A stretch of DNA of 64,000 bases from an uncultured Eubacteriales bacterium (GTDB taxonomy: Bacteria; Bacillota; Clostridia; Christensenellales; UBA1242): contig CABUZJ010000005.1 of assembly GCA_902496015.1 (NCBI GenBank), forward strand, positions 1 through 64,000, given 5' to 3'. Positions 1-8,748 of this stretch are shown in pieces. Made by a program: the position numbers and the translations under genes. The notes under the pieces were generated by a model that was given only the letters and a program-made list of their open reading frames with translations, made no database searches and had not been told where the DNA came from. Position 1 is the first letter of the stretch. Each line of letters starts with the position of its first letter.

Positions 1-93
1 ATTATATTTTTTTTCTAAATACCATATTCTTCGTGTTTTATCGCTATTAAAATGATAACATCATAATTTGATAATAAATATATATTATTATAT

Positions 94-112
94 TATATAT
101 ATATATATATTA
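94..112. repeat. AT dinucleotide tract upstream of spoIIE
   Basis: A run of about eight to nine AT repeats lies 33-51 nt before the spoIIE start codon, in otherwise AT-rich DNA. It sits where a promoter would be expected, but no clear -35/-10 pair or Spo0A box could be read. It may simply be low-complexity sequence. Confidence 0.6.
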
Positions 113-144
113 TCATATATAATGCAAAATAAAAGGAGAAAACT

Positions 145-2403
145 GTGAAAATAGTAAAAAAACAAATAATAATAGAATTAAGCGTGTGTATTTTAGTTTT
201 TTTTCTATGTTTTTCTTTTATTTCACCATCAATAAACCCTTTTATATTTTCTTTCATTATTGCATTAACTTTAAATGGCTTTAATATTTATTATTCAAGT
301 ATATCACTTTTATTAGGTCTTTTTTTAAAAATGCAATCTATAAGCAGTTTAGTTATATCAATAAATGTTATTGCAATTATTTTGCTTTATAAAATGTTAT
401 TATCATTAAAATTTATTAAAATAAAAACTTTACTTGGCTATTTAATGTTATTATTCAGTCAAGTTGCATTTATTTATTTTAATTTATATTCAAAAACTTC
501 AGTAATATCGGTTATTGTATCAGTAGTTGCATCTTTATTATTTTTATATGTTTATAATATTTTCTTTTCTGCTATTAAAATTAAAAATTATAAAGGTGTT
601 TATAGTGTAGATGAAAAAATTTGTATATTTGTAAGTCTTATAACAATATGCATGGGAATATCTAATATATATACTGGTTCATTTTTTATAATATTTCCAA
701 TTTGTTTATTATTTTTATATTTAGCAAGTTTAACATTAAAAGAAAGAGATGTGCTAATTATAGCAACATTATTTTCAATTTCAATAGCGTTAACTAATAA
801 TTCGGTGTTGCCTTTTGCAATAATTTTCATATGGGCAACTGCGTCAATTGTTTTTGCAAAAATTAACAAATATGCAATGGTTATTGCAACCATAATAACA
901 GATATTATTTTAGGCTGTGTATTTAACGCTTATATTAGTTACACATATATAAATTTGCTAATGATATTTATTCCAAGTTTAGTAATACTAATTATACCAA
1001 ATTCAAAATTTGAGCAAATTTCAGTGTTTTTTGGGCAAAATCAACAAAATATTGCAAAAAATTTTATAATAAGTCAAAATTACACAACTCTTTCTAAAAA
1101 ATTAAACTATATGTCTAGTTTATTTTGTGATTTAGAAAATTTATATAAATCTATGCTTGCATTAAGTTTGCCACAAGAAAAATTAGTAGATTTTCTTTAT
1201 CAACAATTAAAAAATAAACAGTGCAAAAATTGTGGCTATAATAGCGAAGAAACTTGCAAAGCAAAAGATAATTTAAAAGAAATTATATCAATTGCGTTAA
1301 GTAAAGGTAAAGTAACACTTGTTGATTTGCCTTCTAATTTTAATTTAAGTTGTCCTTTCATTAATCAAATTATAGCACAAATTAATGATGCTACTAATGA
1401 ATATTTAAAAGTTAAAGGAAAAATAGACGAACAAAATAGTAATTTAGTTGCATTAAGTGAAAGTTGTGCAGGAATGTCTGAAATTAGTAAAAACTTTGCT
1501 CAAAATTTAAACGGTTTAACTGTAAATACAAATATTAAAAGTAGCGATATAATCGCAGAATTTAGTGTTTATAATCTTCAAGTTAAAGAAGTAAGTGTTT
1601 TAAAAGATGATAAATCAAACATTAAAAAAATAATATTAATTTTAAGACAAGAATGTGCAAAAAATAGCCAATATTCACAAATATTAAGCAATATTTTTAA
1701 AATGAAATTTATTGCAACCTCTAATGAATACACAAACTTTGCAGGATGGAGAGCAGTTACTTTTGAAATTGCACCTAAATTTAATGTGTTTGTAGGATTT
1801 TCTCAAAAATCAAAGCAAAATGATTGTGGAGATAATATGTTATATAATAAATTAGATAATGAAAAACATATTTTAGCACTTGCTGATGGAATGGGAACTG
1901 GTAAAATTGCAAGTGATAAAAGTAATTTATGCCTTGATTTACTTTTAAGTTTTATTAATCTTGGAATTAATAGAGAATTAATGCTTTCTACAATCAATAA
2001 TTTAATGTTTAAAGTTAATACTAATTCATTTTCAACGCTAGATTTAGTTGAATTTGATGGATATAGTGGAAGAGCAGATTTTGTTAAGTTAGCAAGTTCT
2101 GCAAGTTATGTAAAACAAAAAGAAACAACTATAAAAGTTGTTCCTGAAAGTTTACCTATTGGCATTGTTGATAAAATTAATCCTACAATAGTAACACATT
2201 ATTTAAGAGCAGGTGATTTTGTTGTTTTATGTAGTGATGGGGTGGTTGATGCTATTGGTGAAGATAATTTACAAGAATTTATAAATGAAGAAAGAACCGC
2301 TAATGCTCAAATTTTGGCAGAATCTATTATTGAAGAAGCAAGTTTAAAAAATGCCAACGACGATTTAACTTGCTGTGTTTTAAAAATTAATAATTATAAT
2401 TAA
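145..2403 (+). CDS. spoIIE: Stage II sporulation protein E (SpoIIE), PP2C-type phosphatase
   Basis: Membrane-bound serine phosphatase that in the family dephosphorylates SpoIIAA to activate sigma-F in the forespore and also interacts with the division machinery. The first ~285 residues form about ten hydrophobic segments. A central region carries a small cysteine cluster (C360, C363, C371) as in other SpoIIE proteins. The C-terminal third is a PP2C domain with the metal-binding DGMGTG motif at 581-586 and SDG with D698. The length of 752 residues is slightly under the ~820 of Bacillus. The start is GTG, chosen because AAGGAG sits 6 nt upstream. It converges on tilS, its neighbour in Bacillus too, with only an AT-only inverted repeat between them. 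Confidence 0.93.
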   Translation: MKIVKKQIIIELSVCILVFFLCFSFISPSINPFIFSFIIALTLNGFNIYYSSISLLLGLFLKMQSISSLVISINVIAIILLYKMLLSLKFIKIKTLLGYLMLLFSQVAFIYFNLYSKTSVISVIVSVVASLLFLYVYNIFFSAIKIKNYKGVYSVDEKICIFVSLITICMGISNIYTGSFFIIFPICLLFLYLASLTLKERDVLIIATLFSISIALTNNSVLPFAIIFIWATASIVFAKINKYAMVIATIITDIILGCVFNAYISYTYINLLMIFIPSLVILIIPNSKFEQISVFFGQNQQNIAKNFIISQNYTTLSKKLNYMSSLFCDLENLYKSMLALSLPQEKLVDFLYQQLKNKQCKNCGYNSEETCKAKDNLKEIISIALSKGKVTLVDLPSNFNLSCPFINQIIAQINDATNEYLKVKGKIDEQNSNLVALSESCAGMSEISKNFAQNLNGLTVNTNIKSSDIIAEFSVYNLQVKEVSVLKDDKSNIKKIILILRQECAKNSQYSQILSNIFKMKFIATSNEYTNFAGWRAVTFEIAPKFNVFVGFSQKSKQNDCGDNMLYNKLDNEKHILALADGMGTGKIASDKSNLCLDLLLSFINLGINRELMLSTINNLMFKVNTNSFSTLDLVEFDGYSGRADFVKLASSASYVKQKETTIKVVPESLPIGIVDKINPTIVTHYLRAGDFVVLCSDGVVDAIGEDNLQEFINEERTANAQILAESIIEEASLKNANDDLTCCVLKINNYN

Positions 2404-2445
2404 ATAATTTTTTATATTAAATCGTAATTTTTTATAAAAAATTAA

Positions 2446-3759
2446 TTATTTTTTACAAATTGATATTATTTTTTGCGTAAAACTATCTATCTTTAAATCT
2501 TCACTTATGTCATAATTTAATACCATAAGAATTCGATTTTTGCTTGCCAAAACAATTATTTTATCTCTATCTTTAAGTGGTATTTTTTTATCAGTAAAAT
2601 AATCATTTAATTTTTTTGTTCCACTTCCAAGTTTTTTAAATTTATCACCTTCTCTTCTAGTTCTAAATATTGCGTCTTGCGGAATTTTATCATAGTCTAA
2701 ATATTTTTTATTACTGTCAAAATTAACATCGTTATCGTTTACAAATTTTATTTCATAAGACTGATTTAATAAACAAATATCTCCAAGTTTAAAAGGTATA
2801 ATGTTTTTATTTAACCAAGATTTGTCTTTTTTAGTAATTATAATATTATTATATTCTACAAAAGCAATTAAATTATTAGGTAAATCAATTTTAGTATTGG
2901 TTTTACAATAAGATAAATTTAATATGTCTAAAAGGTTAGTGCTTGAAAAATCTATCAACCAATTTTTTTCATTTAAAGCATATTGTAAAGTTCTTATGCT
3001 TATTGGCTTTTGTAATTTAAGTAATGATTTATCTATAACAATTTCATTTTCTTTAATTTTTACTTTATCTTTAGGTAGAATAGAAATAAAATATTCTTCG
3101 TCTTCTTTTAATCTTTCAGCAAAAGCACAGAAATTATCTTGCACTTTTGGAAATTTTGTTTCAAGCAGAGGGAAGATTTTTTTTCTAATAAAGTTTCGAG
3201 AATAAGCCAAGTCTAAATTTGTGCTATCAAGGCAATAAGGAATATTATTTTCTTTTGCAAACAGTTCAATTTCTGTTTTACTAACATTTAAAAATGGACG
3301 CAAAATATTATTAGTTTGTTTTATTCCCATTGCTCCACGAATGCCTGTGCCTCTTGCAAGATTTAATAAAATGGTTTCAGCATTATCGTTTTTATGATGT
3401 GCTAAAATTAAATACTTTGCCTTTTGTTTTTTAAGTTCTTGATTAAAACAATCATATCTTAGTCTTCTTGCACATTGCTCGATACTTTCATGACTTTGTT
3501 TAGAATTTTTGCAATCTACACTATAAACCGATAAAGCAATTTTATAGTTTTTACAAAAATTTTCAACTAAATGTTGATCGTTTAAACTTTCTTGTTCCCT
3601 TAAATTATGGTTTATATGAACAGCAATTAGTTTAAAACCTATTGTTTTTCTGTAATTATTAAGTAACCACAATAAAACCATGCTATCAGCACCACCACTA
3701 ATTCCTGCTATAACACAATCATTTTTTTTAATTGGCAAGTTATTTAAAATATTTTTCAT
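2446..3759 (-). CDS. tilS: tRNA(Ile)-lysidine synthase TilS
   Basis: ATP-dependent ligase that attaches lysine to C34 of the CAU-anticodon tRNA-Ile, changing its charging and its decoding from AUG to AUA. The N-terminal PP-loop motif SGGADS at residues 21-26 is the ATP site. A catalytic domain runs to about residue 215, followed by the substrate-binding and C-terminal TilS domains (RTRREGDKF near 365-373, then a KKLNDYF segment typical of the TilS C-terminus). At 437 residues it is of normal length. No Shine-Dalgarno precedes the ATG. Instead a TATAAT hexamer ends 6 nt before it, so a leaderless mRNA is inferred. It lies downstream of spoIID on the same strand, 47 bp away. Confidence 0.95.
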   Translation of the reverse strand: MKNILNNLPIKKNDCVIAGISGGADSMVLLWLLNNYRKTIGFKLIAVHINHNLREQESLNDQHLVENFCKNYKIALSVYSVDCKNSKQSHESIEQCARRLRYDCFNQELKKQKAKYLILAHHKNDNAETILLNLARGTGIRGAMGIKQTNNILRPFLNVSKTEIELFAKENNIPYCLDSTNLDLAYSRNFIRKKIFPLLETKFPKVQDNFCAFAERLKEDEEYFISILPKDKVKIKENEIVIDKSLLKLQKPISIRTLQYALNEKNWLIDFSSTNLLDILNLSYCKTNTKIDLPNNLIAFVEYNNIIITKKDKSWLNKNIIPFKLGDICLLNQSYEIKFVNDNDVNFDSNKKYLDYDKIPQDAIFRTRREGDKFKKLGSGTKKLNDYFTDKKIPLKDRDKIIVLASKNRILMVLNYDISEDLKIDSFTQKIISICKK

Positions 3760-3765
3760 AGTAAA

Positions 3766-3794
3766 ATTATATCATAGTTTTTTATTCTGTGCAA
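3766..3794 (-). promoter_or_regulatory. Sigma-A-like promoter placing the tilS ATG at +1
   Basis: On the minus strand TTGCAC (3794-3789), a 17-bp spacer, and TATAAT (3771-3766). Only 6 nt separate TATAAT from the ATG, so transcription should start at or next to the start codon, and there is no ribosome binding site. Confidence 0.7.
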
Positions 3795-3806
3795 TAGCAT
3801 TAAATT

Positions 3807-4760
3807 TTAGTAAATAGTTTTAATACTTATATTATTAAAGTAATAATTTAAAATATCTTCATAAGTTTTGCCTGACTGTGCTAAAATTTGCATTCCCCAT
3901 TGACTAACGCCTACGCCATGCCCATAACCTAAACCAGTCATAACAATATTATTTCCATCAACTTTAATGCTTGTTAATTTAGTTGATTTCATTTTAGTTG
4001 TAGATAAATTTGTTCTAAGAGTGGTTGCTGAAACTTCTTTGCCACCTAAAAATAGTGTTAAATAATGGCCACTTTCGCTAACTTGGCCAAGTGAAGCACT
4101 TGAAAGTGTAGCAACGCTTACACCCATTTTAGAAAGAGCATTTAAAACTTCACTTTTAGTAAATGTTGCAGTCCATGAATAGTTTTTACTATTTTGTTCG
4201 TTTTCTGGACTGATTACTGATTTAATATAACTTGGCTCTTGATCTAGGTTATTAAAACCTGTTTTGGTTGTTGCAGTTTTTCCACCGCTGTTGCTATGAA
4301 AATAGGCGTCAATTAATTCTCCATTACTAGTTATAACCTTACCACGAGTGTCTTTTACCGCTTGTAAAATTCTGTCGTTGATAGTGCTTTCATCATAACT
4401 TTGTGCGTCTGTTATGCTTGTGCTAATTCCTTTTTCTTTATATATTTCTGGATTAGACTGAGCAAATTTTAAAGCAAAGGTTCGTGCAAGAATACACTGA
4501 GTTTTAAGTGCTTCTTCTTCCCATGTGTTATAAACTTCGCCTGCAACAACGCCTGCTACATATTTTTCTAAATCCATTTCAGTTGTGGTTTTTGTGCTTG
4601 TGTTATAAACTCTAATTTTTGGTTCATCGCTATTCACACCAATACCACTTAAAACGCTTGCTTTGTCGTTAGAGCAACCAACAATAAAGGTTACTGGAAG
4701 AAAAAGTAGCAATGCAATTAATAATGATAATATTTTTAATTTTAAATTTTTTGTTTCCAT
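3807..4760 (-). CDS. spoIID: Stage II sporulation protein D (SpoIID), peptidoglycan lytic transglycosylase
   Basis: SpoIID cleaves glycan strands during engulfment of the forespore, in a complex with SpoIIM and SpoIIP. The SpoIID/LytB domain is visible from about residue 48 to the end: YVAGVVAGEVY carries the family catalytic glutamate, followed by the conserved LKTQCILARTFAL segment, HSNSGG, and the closing GYGHGVGVSQWGM motif. The N-terminus is a hydrophobic segment ending in FIVGC, which fits a lipoprotein signal; the Bacillus protein is instead held by an uncleaved membrane helix. AAAGGAG precedes the ATG. No spoIIM or spoIIP homologue is in the window. tilS follows. Confidence 0.93.
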   Translation of the reverse strand: METKNLKLKILSLLIALLLFLPVTFIVGCSNDKASVLSGIGVNSDEPKIRVYNTSTKTTTEMDLEKYVAGVVAGEVYNTWEEEALKTQCILARTFALKFAQSNPEIYKEKGISTSITDAQSYDESTINDRILQAVKDTRGKVITSNGELIDAYFHSNSGGKTATTKTGFNNLDQEPSYIKSVISPENEQNSKNYSWTATFTKSEVLNALSKMGVSVATLSSASLGQVSESGHYLTLFLGGKEVSATTLRTNLSTTKMKSTKLTSIKVDGNNIVMTGLGYGHGVGVSQWGMQILAQSGKTYEDILNYYFNNISIKTIY

Positions 4761-4858
4761 AAATTCTCCTTTTTGTTTAGTGTGGCAAAATATATATTTT
4801 TTATGTAAATTTAGTAAAATATTCTTAAACTTATAAAAAATTCACAATTAATTAAATT

Positions 4859-4888
4859 GCATATTTTTTAATAAGAAGAAAATACTAA
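4859..4888 (+). promoter_or_regulatory. Possible sigma-E-type promoter of the VanW/YoaR gene
   Basis: GCATATT (4859-4865) matches the sigma-E -35 consensus KMATATT at all seven positions. After 15 bp, AATACTAA (4881-4888) shares the ATAC core of the -10 consensus. The ATG follows 4 nt later, so the mRNA would have almost no leader. This is a consensus match only. Confidence 0.4.
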
Positions 4889-4892
4889 GCAC

Positions 4893-6350
4893 ATGAAACA
4901 AAAATTAAAAAAATGCTTTAAAGTTATGATTACTATAAGTTTTTGCTTATGTTTATTTTGCTTACATTATTCTTTATGTTTTAGATTAGATTTGAATAAA
5001 ATTTCTGCTCCAATTAAAGAAATTAATAGTTTTTCATGGCAATCAGTTGAAGAAAATAATAATGCGAAAAATAATAATAGTAACCAACCTAAAAAAAACG
5101 ATGCTAATATTAATGTAACTAATAGTGAAAATAATAATTCAAATATCAATATTAACTTAAATAATGCAATAAATACTAGTTTAAATTATCAATCTAAAAA
5201 ACCTGAAATAACATATAATATAATATTTAATAATGATGATAAGATATTAGATTTTAATTTAGTTATTAGAGAAAACGCAAAAAAATATATAACTGAAAAT
5301 GATAAAATAAATGAAAATAAGTTGTCTGCATTTTTAGAAGAATGTAATAGACGAAATATTATGGCAGAATATGCATTAGAGTTTTGTTTTAAAAACTTTA
5401 AAGAAGTGATAGATAATTTAGTTACTAATATTGATAAAAAAGCAGAAAATGCAATGTTAACCACTGTGAAAAATAGTGGTAAGGCAATTGTAAAATCTGC
5501 AAAAAATGGTGTTCAAATTGATAAAAATAACTTAATTTTTGATATTTTTTACAATTTAGTTAATTTTAATAACAAAATTAAAGTAAAAACAAATGAAGTT
5601 AAACCAATAATAAGCACAGAGTTTATTGAAAATTGTTCTTCACTTAGAGGAAAATTTTACACCACATATTCTTCAAGCACAGCAGACCGAAAACATAACA
5701 TAGAATTAGCATTATCAAAATTTGATGGCTTAGTTATAATGCCAAATGAAGTTTTAAGTTTTAATGCAACAACGGGTGTTAGAAATGAAGCAAATGGATA
5801 TAAAGGGGCAAAAATTATTGTTGCAGGAAAATTTGAAGATGGAATAGGTGGAGGAGTGTGCCAGGCAAGCACAACCATTTATAATGCGTGTATTTTAGCA
5901 GGTCTTGATATTGAAGAAGTTAATCAACATAGTTTAAAAGTTGGTTATGTTGCTCCAAGTTTTGATGCAATGGTAAATTATGGTTCTAGTGACTTAAAAA
6001 TAAAAAATTCAACAAACTATCCTATAATGCTTGCTACAAAATGTGATGGCAATACTTGCGAGGTGTTTGTTTATGGCGAAAAAAATCCTTATAAAATTGT
6101 TAGAAGAAGTGAAACCATTAAGGAAATTGAACCAAAAGCAGATAAAATTATTAATATTGATGATTATGATGGAACAATCACAGTGGCAGATGGTCAAGAA
6201 GTTTATACACATTATCCTAAAAAAGGTTTAATAAGCGTTGGCTACTTAGATTATTACCAAGGTGATTGCCTTATTGCCACTAAACAAATTAGAAAAAATA
6301 CTTATGGTGCAACGCAAGGTGTTAAAATTGTTGGCAGACCTTTGCAATAG
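4893..6350 (+). CDS. VanW/YoaR-family cell-wall-associated protein
   Basis: Single-pass membrane protein with a cytoplasmic basic tail, a membrane segment at about residues 10-30, an unusually Asn-rich linker (about 45-105), a middle region resembling the peptidoglycan-binding-like domain of YoaR, and a C-terminal VanW domain. The VanW signature is clear: FYTTYSSS, then NEVLSFNATTG, GGGVCQASTT and an S-S-D-L-K-I-K-N-S-T-N-YP-I stretch. VanW proteins occur in glycopeptide-resistance clusters and widely in spore formers; their biochemical role is unsettled. The only purine-rich tract before the ATG is weak and too distant. A sigma-E-like promoter ends 4 nt before the start. It is divergent from spoIID. 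Confidence 0.85.
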   Translation: MKQKLKKCFKVMITISFCLCLFCLHYSLCFRLDLNKISAPIKEINSFSWQSVEENNNAKNNNSNQPKKNDANINVTNSENNNSNININLNNAINTSLNYQSKKPEITYNIIFNNDDKILDFNLVIRENAKKYITENDKINENKLSAFLEECNRRNIMAEYALEFCFKNFKEVIDNLVTNIDKKAENAMLTTVKNSGKAIVKSAKNGVQIDKNNLIFDIFYNLVNFNNKIKVKTNEVKPIISTEFIENCSSLRGKFYTTYSSSTADRKHNIELALSKFDGLVIMPNEVLSFNATTGVRNEANGYKGAKIIVAGKFEDGIGGGVCQASTTIYNACILAGLDIEEVNQHSLKVGYVAPSFDAMVNYGSSDLKIKNSTNYPIMLATKCDGNTCEVFVYGEKNPYKIVRRSETIKEIEPKADKIINIDDYDGTITVADGQEVYTHYPKKGLISVGYLDYYQGDCLIATKQIRKNTYGATQGVKIVGRPLQ

Positions 6351-6709
6351 TAAATTGTAAAAAATGATAAAGTAAAATAAAGTATTAATCAAAATTAAAT
6401 TTATTTTTTTATCAACTTGTAGTTGTAATATTTTATTTATTAAAAACAAAAATATGCAAATTATTGGCACAATTAGTAAAAAACACATAAAAAATTTAAT
6501 ATTTTTACAAAATGATAAAATTATATAGTTTAAATAGAAATTTTTTAAACATTATTAACTTTGTGTTTTACATTTTATTATTAAATTGATTAAAATATTA
6601 AAAAAAATAAGTAAATTGTAATAAATTTGATTAAAATTTGCGTTTTTTACAATTTGATTAATTATGATTAATTATAATATTATTGATAAAAGGAATAAAT
6701 TAAATATAG
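6351..6709. other. Non-coding AT-rich gap between the VanW gene and cca
   Basis: About 360 bases of very AT-rich sequence with several loosely repeated AATTTGATTAA-like words near the right end. I see no gene, stable GC-containing hairpin or RNA motif. The cca promoter occupies the end of the gap. Confidence 0.6.
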
Positions 6710-6738
6710 TTGCAAGTGGTTATCAAAACTGATATAAT
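6710..6738 (+). promoter_or_regulatory. Sigma-A-like promoter placing the cca ATG at +1
   Basis: TTGCAA (6710-6715), 17-bp spacer, TATAAT (6733-6738), then 6 nt to the ATG at 6745. The geometry is the same as at tilS and mrnC, and there is no Shine-Dalgarno. Confidence 0.75.
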
Positions 6739-6744
6739 TTTATT

Positions 6745-7911
6745 ATGAAACTAATAGACAACAAACCGTTAATTAATTTTGCAAAATTTATGCAAAGTAA
6801 TGGCATAAATATTTATGTTGTGGGCGGATATGTTAGGAATAAGTTACAAGGTTTAAATGATAAAGAGTGTGGTGACATTGATATATGTTCTGCCTGCAAA
6901 TTAGATGATTTAATAAAATTAAGCACTATTGGAAATTTTGGAGTTAGAATTATAAATTCAAAATTAGGAGTTTGTGAAATTGATTTAGGTGAACTAAAAG
7001 TTGAGCATGTAACTTTTAGAAAAGAAATTTGTGATAATTTAGGCAAGCATTATCCATTAAAAGTTGAGTTTATTAACAGCTTAAAAGAAGATGCGTTAAG
7101 AAGAGATTTTTCAATTAATGCAATTTATTATGATTTAATTAATGAAAGAATAATAGACCCTGTAAGTGGAGTAAAAGATTTAGATAATTTTTGTTTAAAA
7201 TGTATTGGTGATGCTAAAACAAGGTTTGAAGAAGATGCTGAGCGAATGCTTAGGGCAGTTAGGATTGCATGCTCTTATGGATTTGATATTGAACAGCATT
7301 GTAAAGATGCAATTATAAAAGAAGCAAAATTAATTTCAAACATAAATCCTGCAAGAAGAAATAGGGAATTTTTTAAAATGTTACATTGCGATATGGTGTG
7401 CCCAACACTTACTAAAAATAGTTATCCGCAAATGCGTGCAATTTTGTTACTTGAAGAGTTAGGGCTTTTAAAATATGTTTTGCCTGAGCTTTATAACTTA
7501 AATTCAAGAAAATCTAAAAAAGATTATTTTAAGGATATAATTGTTAGATTAAGATATTCTAGTTATAAGTCAAGAATTGTTACATTATTTAGTGGCATTA
7601 TTGAAGCATTTAATTATTTTCACTTGCTGGAAAATGAAGATTTATTTTTAGATTACTTAATATCAACTTATATTGCCACCGATATTGCCAATAGTGAAAA
7701 CTGCACTTTTTTGCAAAAAAGCATTAAATTTAGCCTTAATTTTACAAAACACGGCGTAAATAGAAAAACTTTTGACTTGATTAAAGGAGAAAGCCCTGTT
7801 ATAATGTCGTTGGTTTTAGAAAATTTGATGGCAATAGGTTTTGCTAATTCTGCGGGAAAAAATGAAGGAAAATTAGCAAAAAAACTTAAACAATTTTTGG
7901 GTAAAACATAA
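6745..7911 (+). CDS. cca: CCA tRNA nucleotidyltransferase (class II)
   Basis: Adds or repairs the 3'-CCA end of tRNAs. The head domain starts with VVGGYVRN at about residues 25-32, followed by the catalytic carboxylates in GDIDI and then RRDFSINAIYYD, DPVSGVKDL and the ERMLRAVR motif of the neck domain. The protein is 388 residues long and lacks the C-terminal HD phosphohydrolase domain of the E. coli enzyme. There is no ribosome binding site; a promoter lies immediately before the ATG. A small membrane-protein gene follows 45 bp downstream on the same strand and may be co-transcribed. Confidence 0.94.
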   Translation: MKLIDNKPLINFAKFMQSNGINIYVVGGYVRNKLQGLNDKECGDIDICSACKLDDLIKLSTIGNFGVRIINSKLGVCEIDLGELKVEHVTFRKEICDNLGKHYPLKVEFINSLKEDALRRDFSINAIYYDLINERIIDPVSGVKDLDNFCLKCIGDAKTRFEEDAERMLRAVRIACSYGFDIEQHCKDAIIKEAKLISNINPARRNREFFKMLHCDMVCPTLTKNSYPQMRAILLLEELGLLKYVLPELYNLNSRKSKKDYFKDIIVRLRYSSYKSRIVTLFSGIIEAFNYFHLLENEDLFLDYLISTYIATDIANSENCTFLQKSIKFSLNFTKHGVNRKTFDLIKGESPVIMSLVLENLMAIGFANSAGKNEGKLAKKLKQFLGKT

Positions 7912-7956
7912 ATAAAAAATAAAACTATTTACCAAAGAAGATAAGGAGGGAGGTAA

Positions 7957-8139
7957 ATGGTTTTTTATTTGGTTTTATGTTTTACAATTATTAATTTAAC
8001 TATTCTTATGGTATTACTTGTTAAATTTGCAAGGAAAAAGGTTAAATATGTAGACATTATTAATCCTAAAATGGAAAGTGCTAAGAAAAGAGAATTAAGT
8101 TTGTTTTTAGATGGTGAATGCAAAAAGAAAAAGGGTTAA
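7957..8139 (+). CDS. Small single-pass membrane protein, unknown function
   Basis: A 60-residue protein with one hydrophobic helix (about residues 2-23), followed by a basic tail (KFARKKVKYV) and a Lys-rich C-terminus ending KKKKG. The ribosome binding site is very strong (AGGAGGGAGG, ending 4 nt before the ATG), which argues that the gene is real. It follows cca, and its 3' end overlaps the convergent lipoprotein gene by 4 nt. I do not recognise the family. Confidence 0.6.
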   Translation: MVFYLVLCFTIINLTILMVLLVKFARKKVKYVDIINPKMESAKKRELSLFLDGECKKKKG

Positions 8140-8672
8140 TATTCCCTTTCTTCATTTTGTTTATCTGTTTTTGTGCTTTCAATTTCATTAACCAAACAAA
8201 ATGCAATTTCTGCAAAAAACATATTTTCTTTTAATTCTTGGTTTTCATAATCATGAATTGCTGTGCTTAATCTATCTTTTTGATTAATAATATTTAACAT
8301 AATATTATCAGTTTCTTTTGAATTTACCTTATAATTAAAAGATAATATAATTTTATCTTTTTGTATAATATAGCCCATAGCAGTTAAGTTTATATTATCA
8401 GTTTCAGCCATATTTAAAATTTCTTCTAACGCGTTTTCAATTAAACTAAGGCTAAAATAATTTTTATTTTCTAAATTGATTTCTTTTTGAGGGATTAAGT
8501 TTTCGCTTGTGCTAATATTTGAAAAATAGGTTGTGGTTTCATAACTTTCGTTATTTACAAAATATGAAATTTCAACAGGCGATTTATTAACATAATTTGA
8601 ACAACCAAATAAAGTAGAAATAATAGTTGATGCCATGGTGCCGGCTATTAATTTTTTTATTTTATTTTTCAT
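8136..8672 (-). CDS. Predicted lipoprotein, unknown function
   Basis: A 178-residue protein with a basic N-terminus, a hydrophobic stretch and a lipobox (STLFGC), so it is predicted to be lipid-anchored on the outer face of the membrane. The remainder is Asn/Glu-rich, with no recognised domain or obvious catalytic motif. AAAGGAG precedes the ATG, and a good sigma-A promoter lies about 48-76 nt upstream. The N-terminal style resembles the larger lipoproteins encoded at 25.3-26.6 and 33.5-34.8 kb, but no convincing similarity was visible in the mature parts. Confidence 0.7.
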   Translation of the reverse strand: MKNKIKKLIAGTMASTIISTLFGCSNYVNKSPVEISYFVNNESYETTTYFSNISTSENLIPQKEINLENKNYFSLSLIENALEEILNMAETDNINLTAMGYIIQKDKIILSFNYKVNSKETDNIMLNIINQKDRLSTAIHDYENQELKENMFFAEIAFCLVNEIESTKTDKQNEEREY

Positions 8673-8719
8673 AACTGCTCCTTTTAATAATCTGCAAAAT
8701 TATATAAAGTTTTGTAAAA

Positions 8720-8748
8720 ATTTTATAAAATTTTGTTAATTTTATCAA
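8720..8748 (-). promoter_or_regulatory. Sigma-A-like promoter of the lipoprotein gene
   Basis: On the minus strand TTGATA (8748-8743), 17 bp, TAAAAT (8725-8720). The leader is about 40 nt and contains an AAAGGAG ribosome binding site. Confidence 0.55.

Noticed and set aside
4800..4836. Sigma-E-like promoter for spoIID (GAATATT followed by CATAAAAA on the minus strand)
   Set aside because: The two elements are only 12 bp apart, instead of the 14-15 bp of sigma-E promoters, so I did not call it.
6246..6488. Hydrophobic minus-strand reading frame over the end of the VanW gene
   Set aside because: It overlaps a well-supported gene, has no ribosome binding site, and its hydrophobicity is expected from antisense AT-rich DNA.
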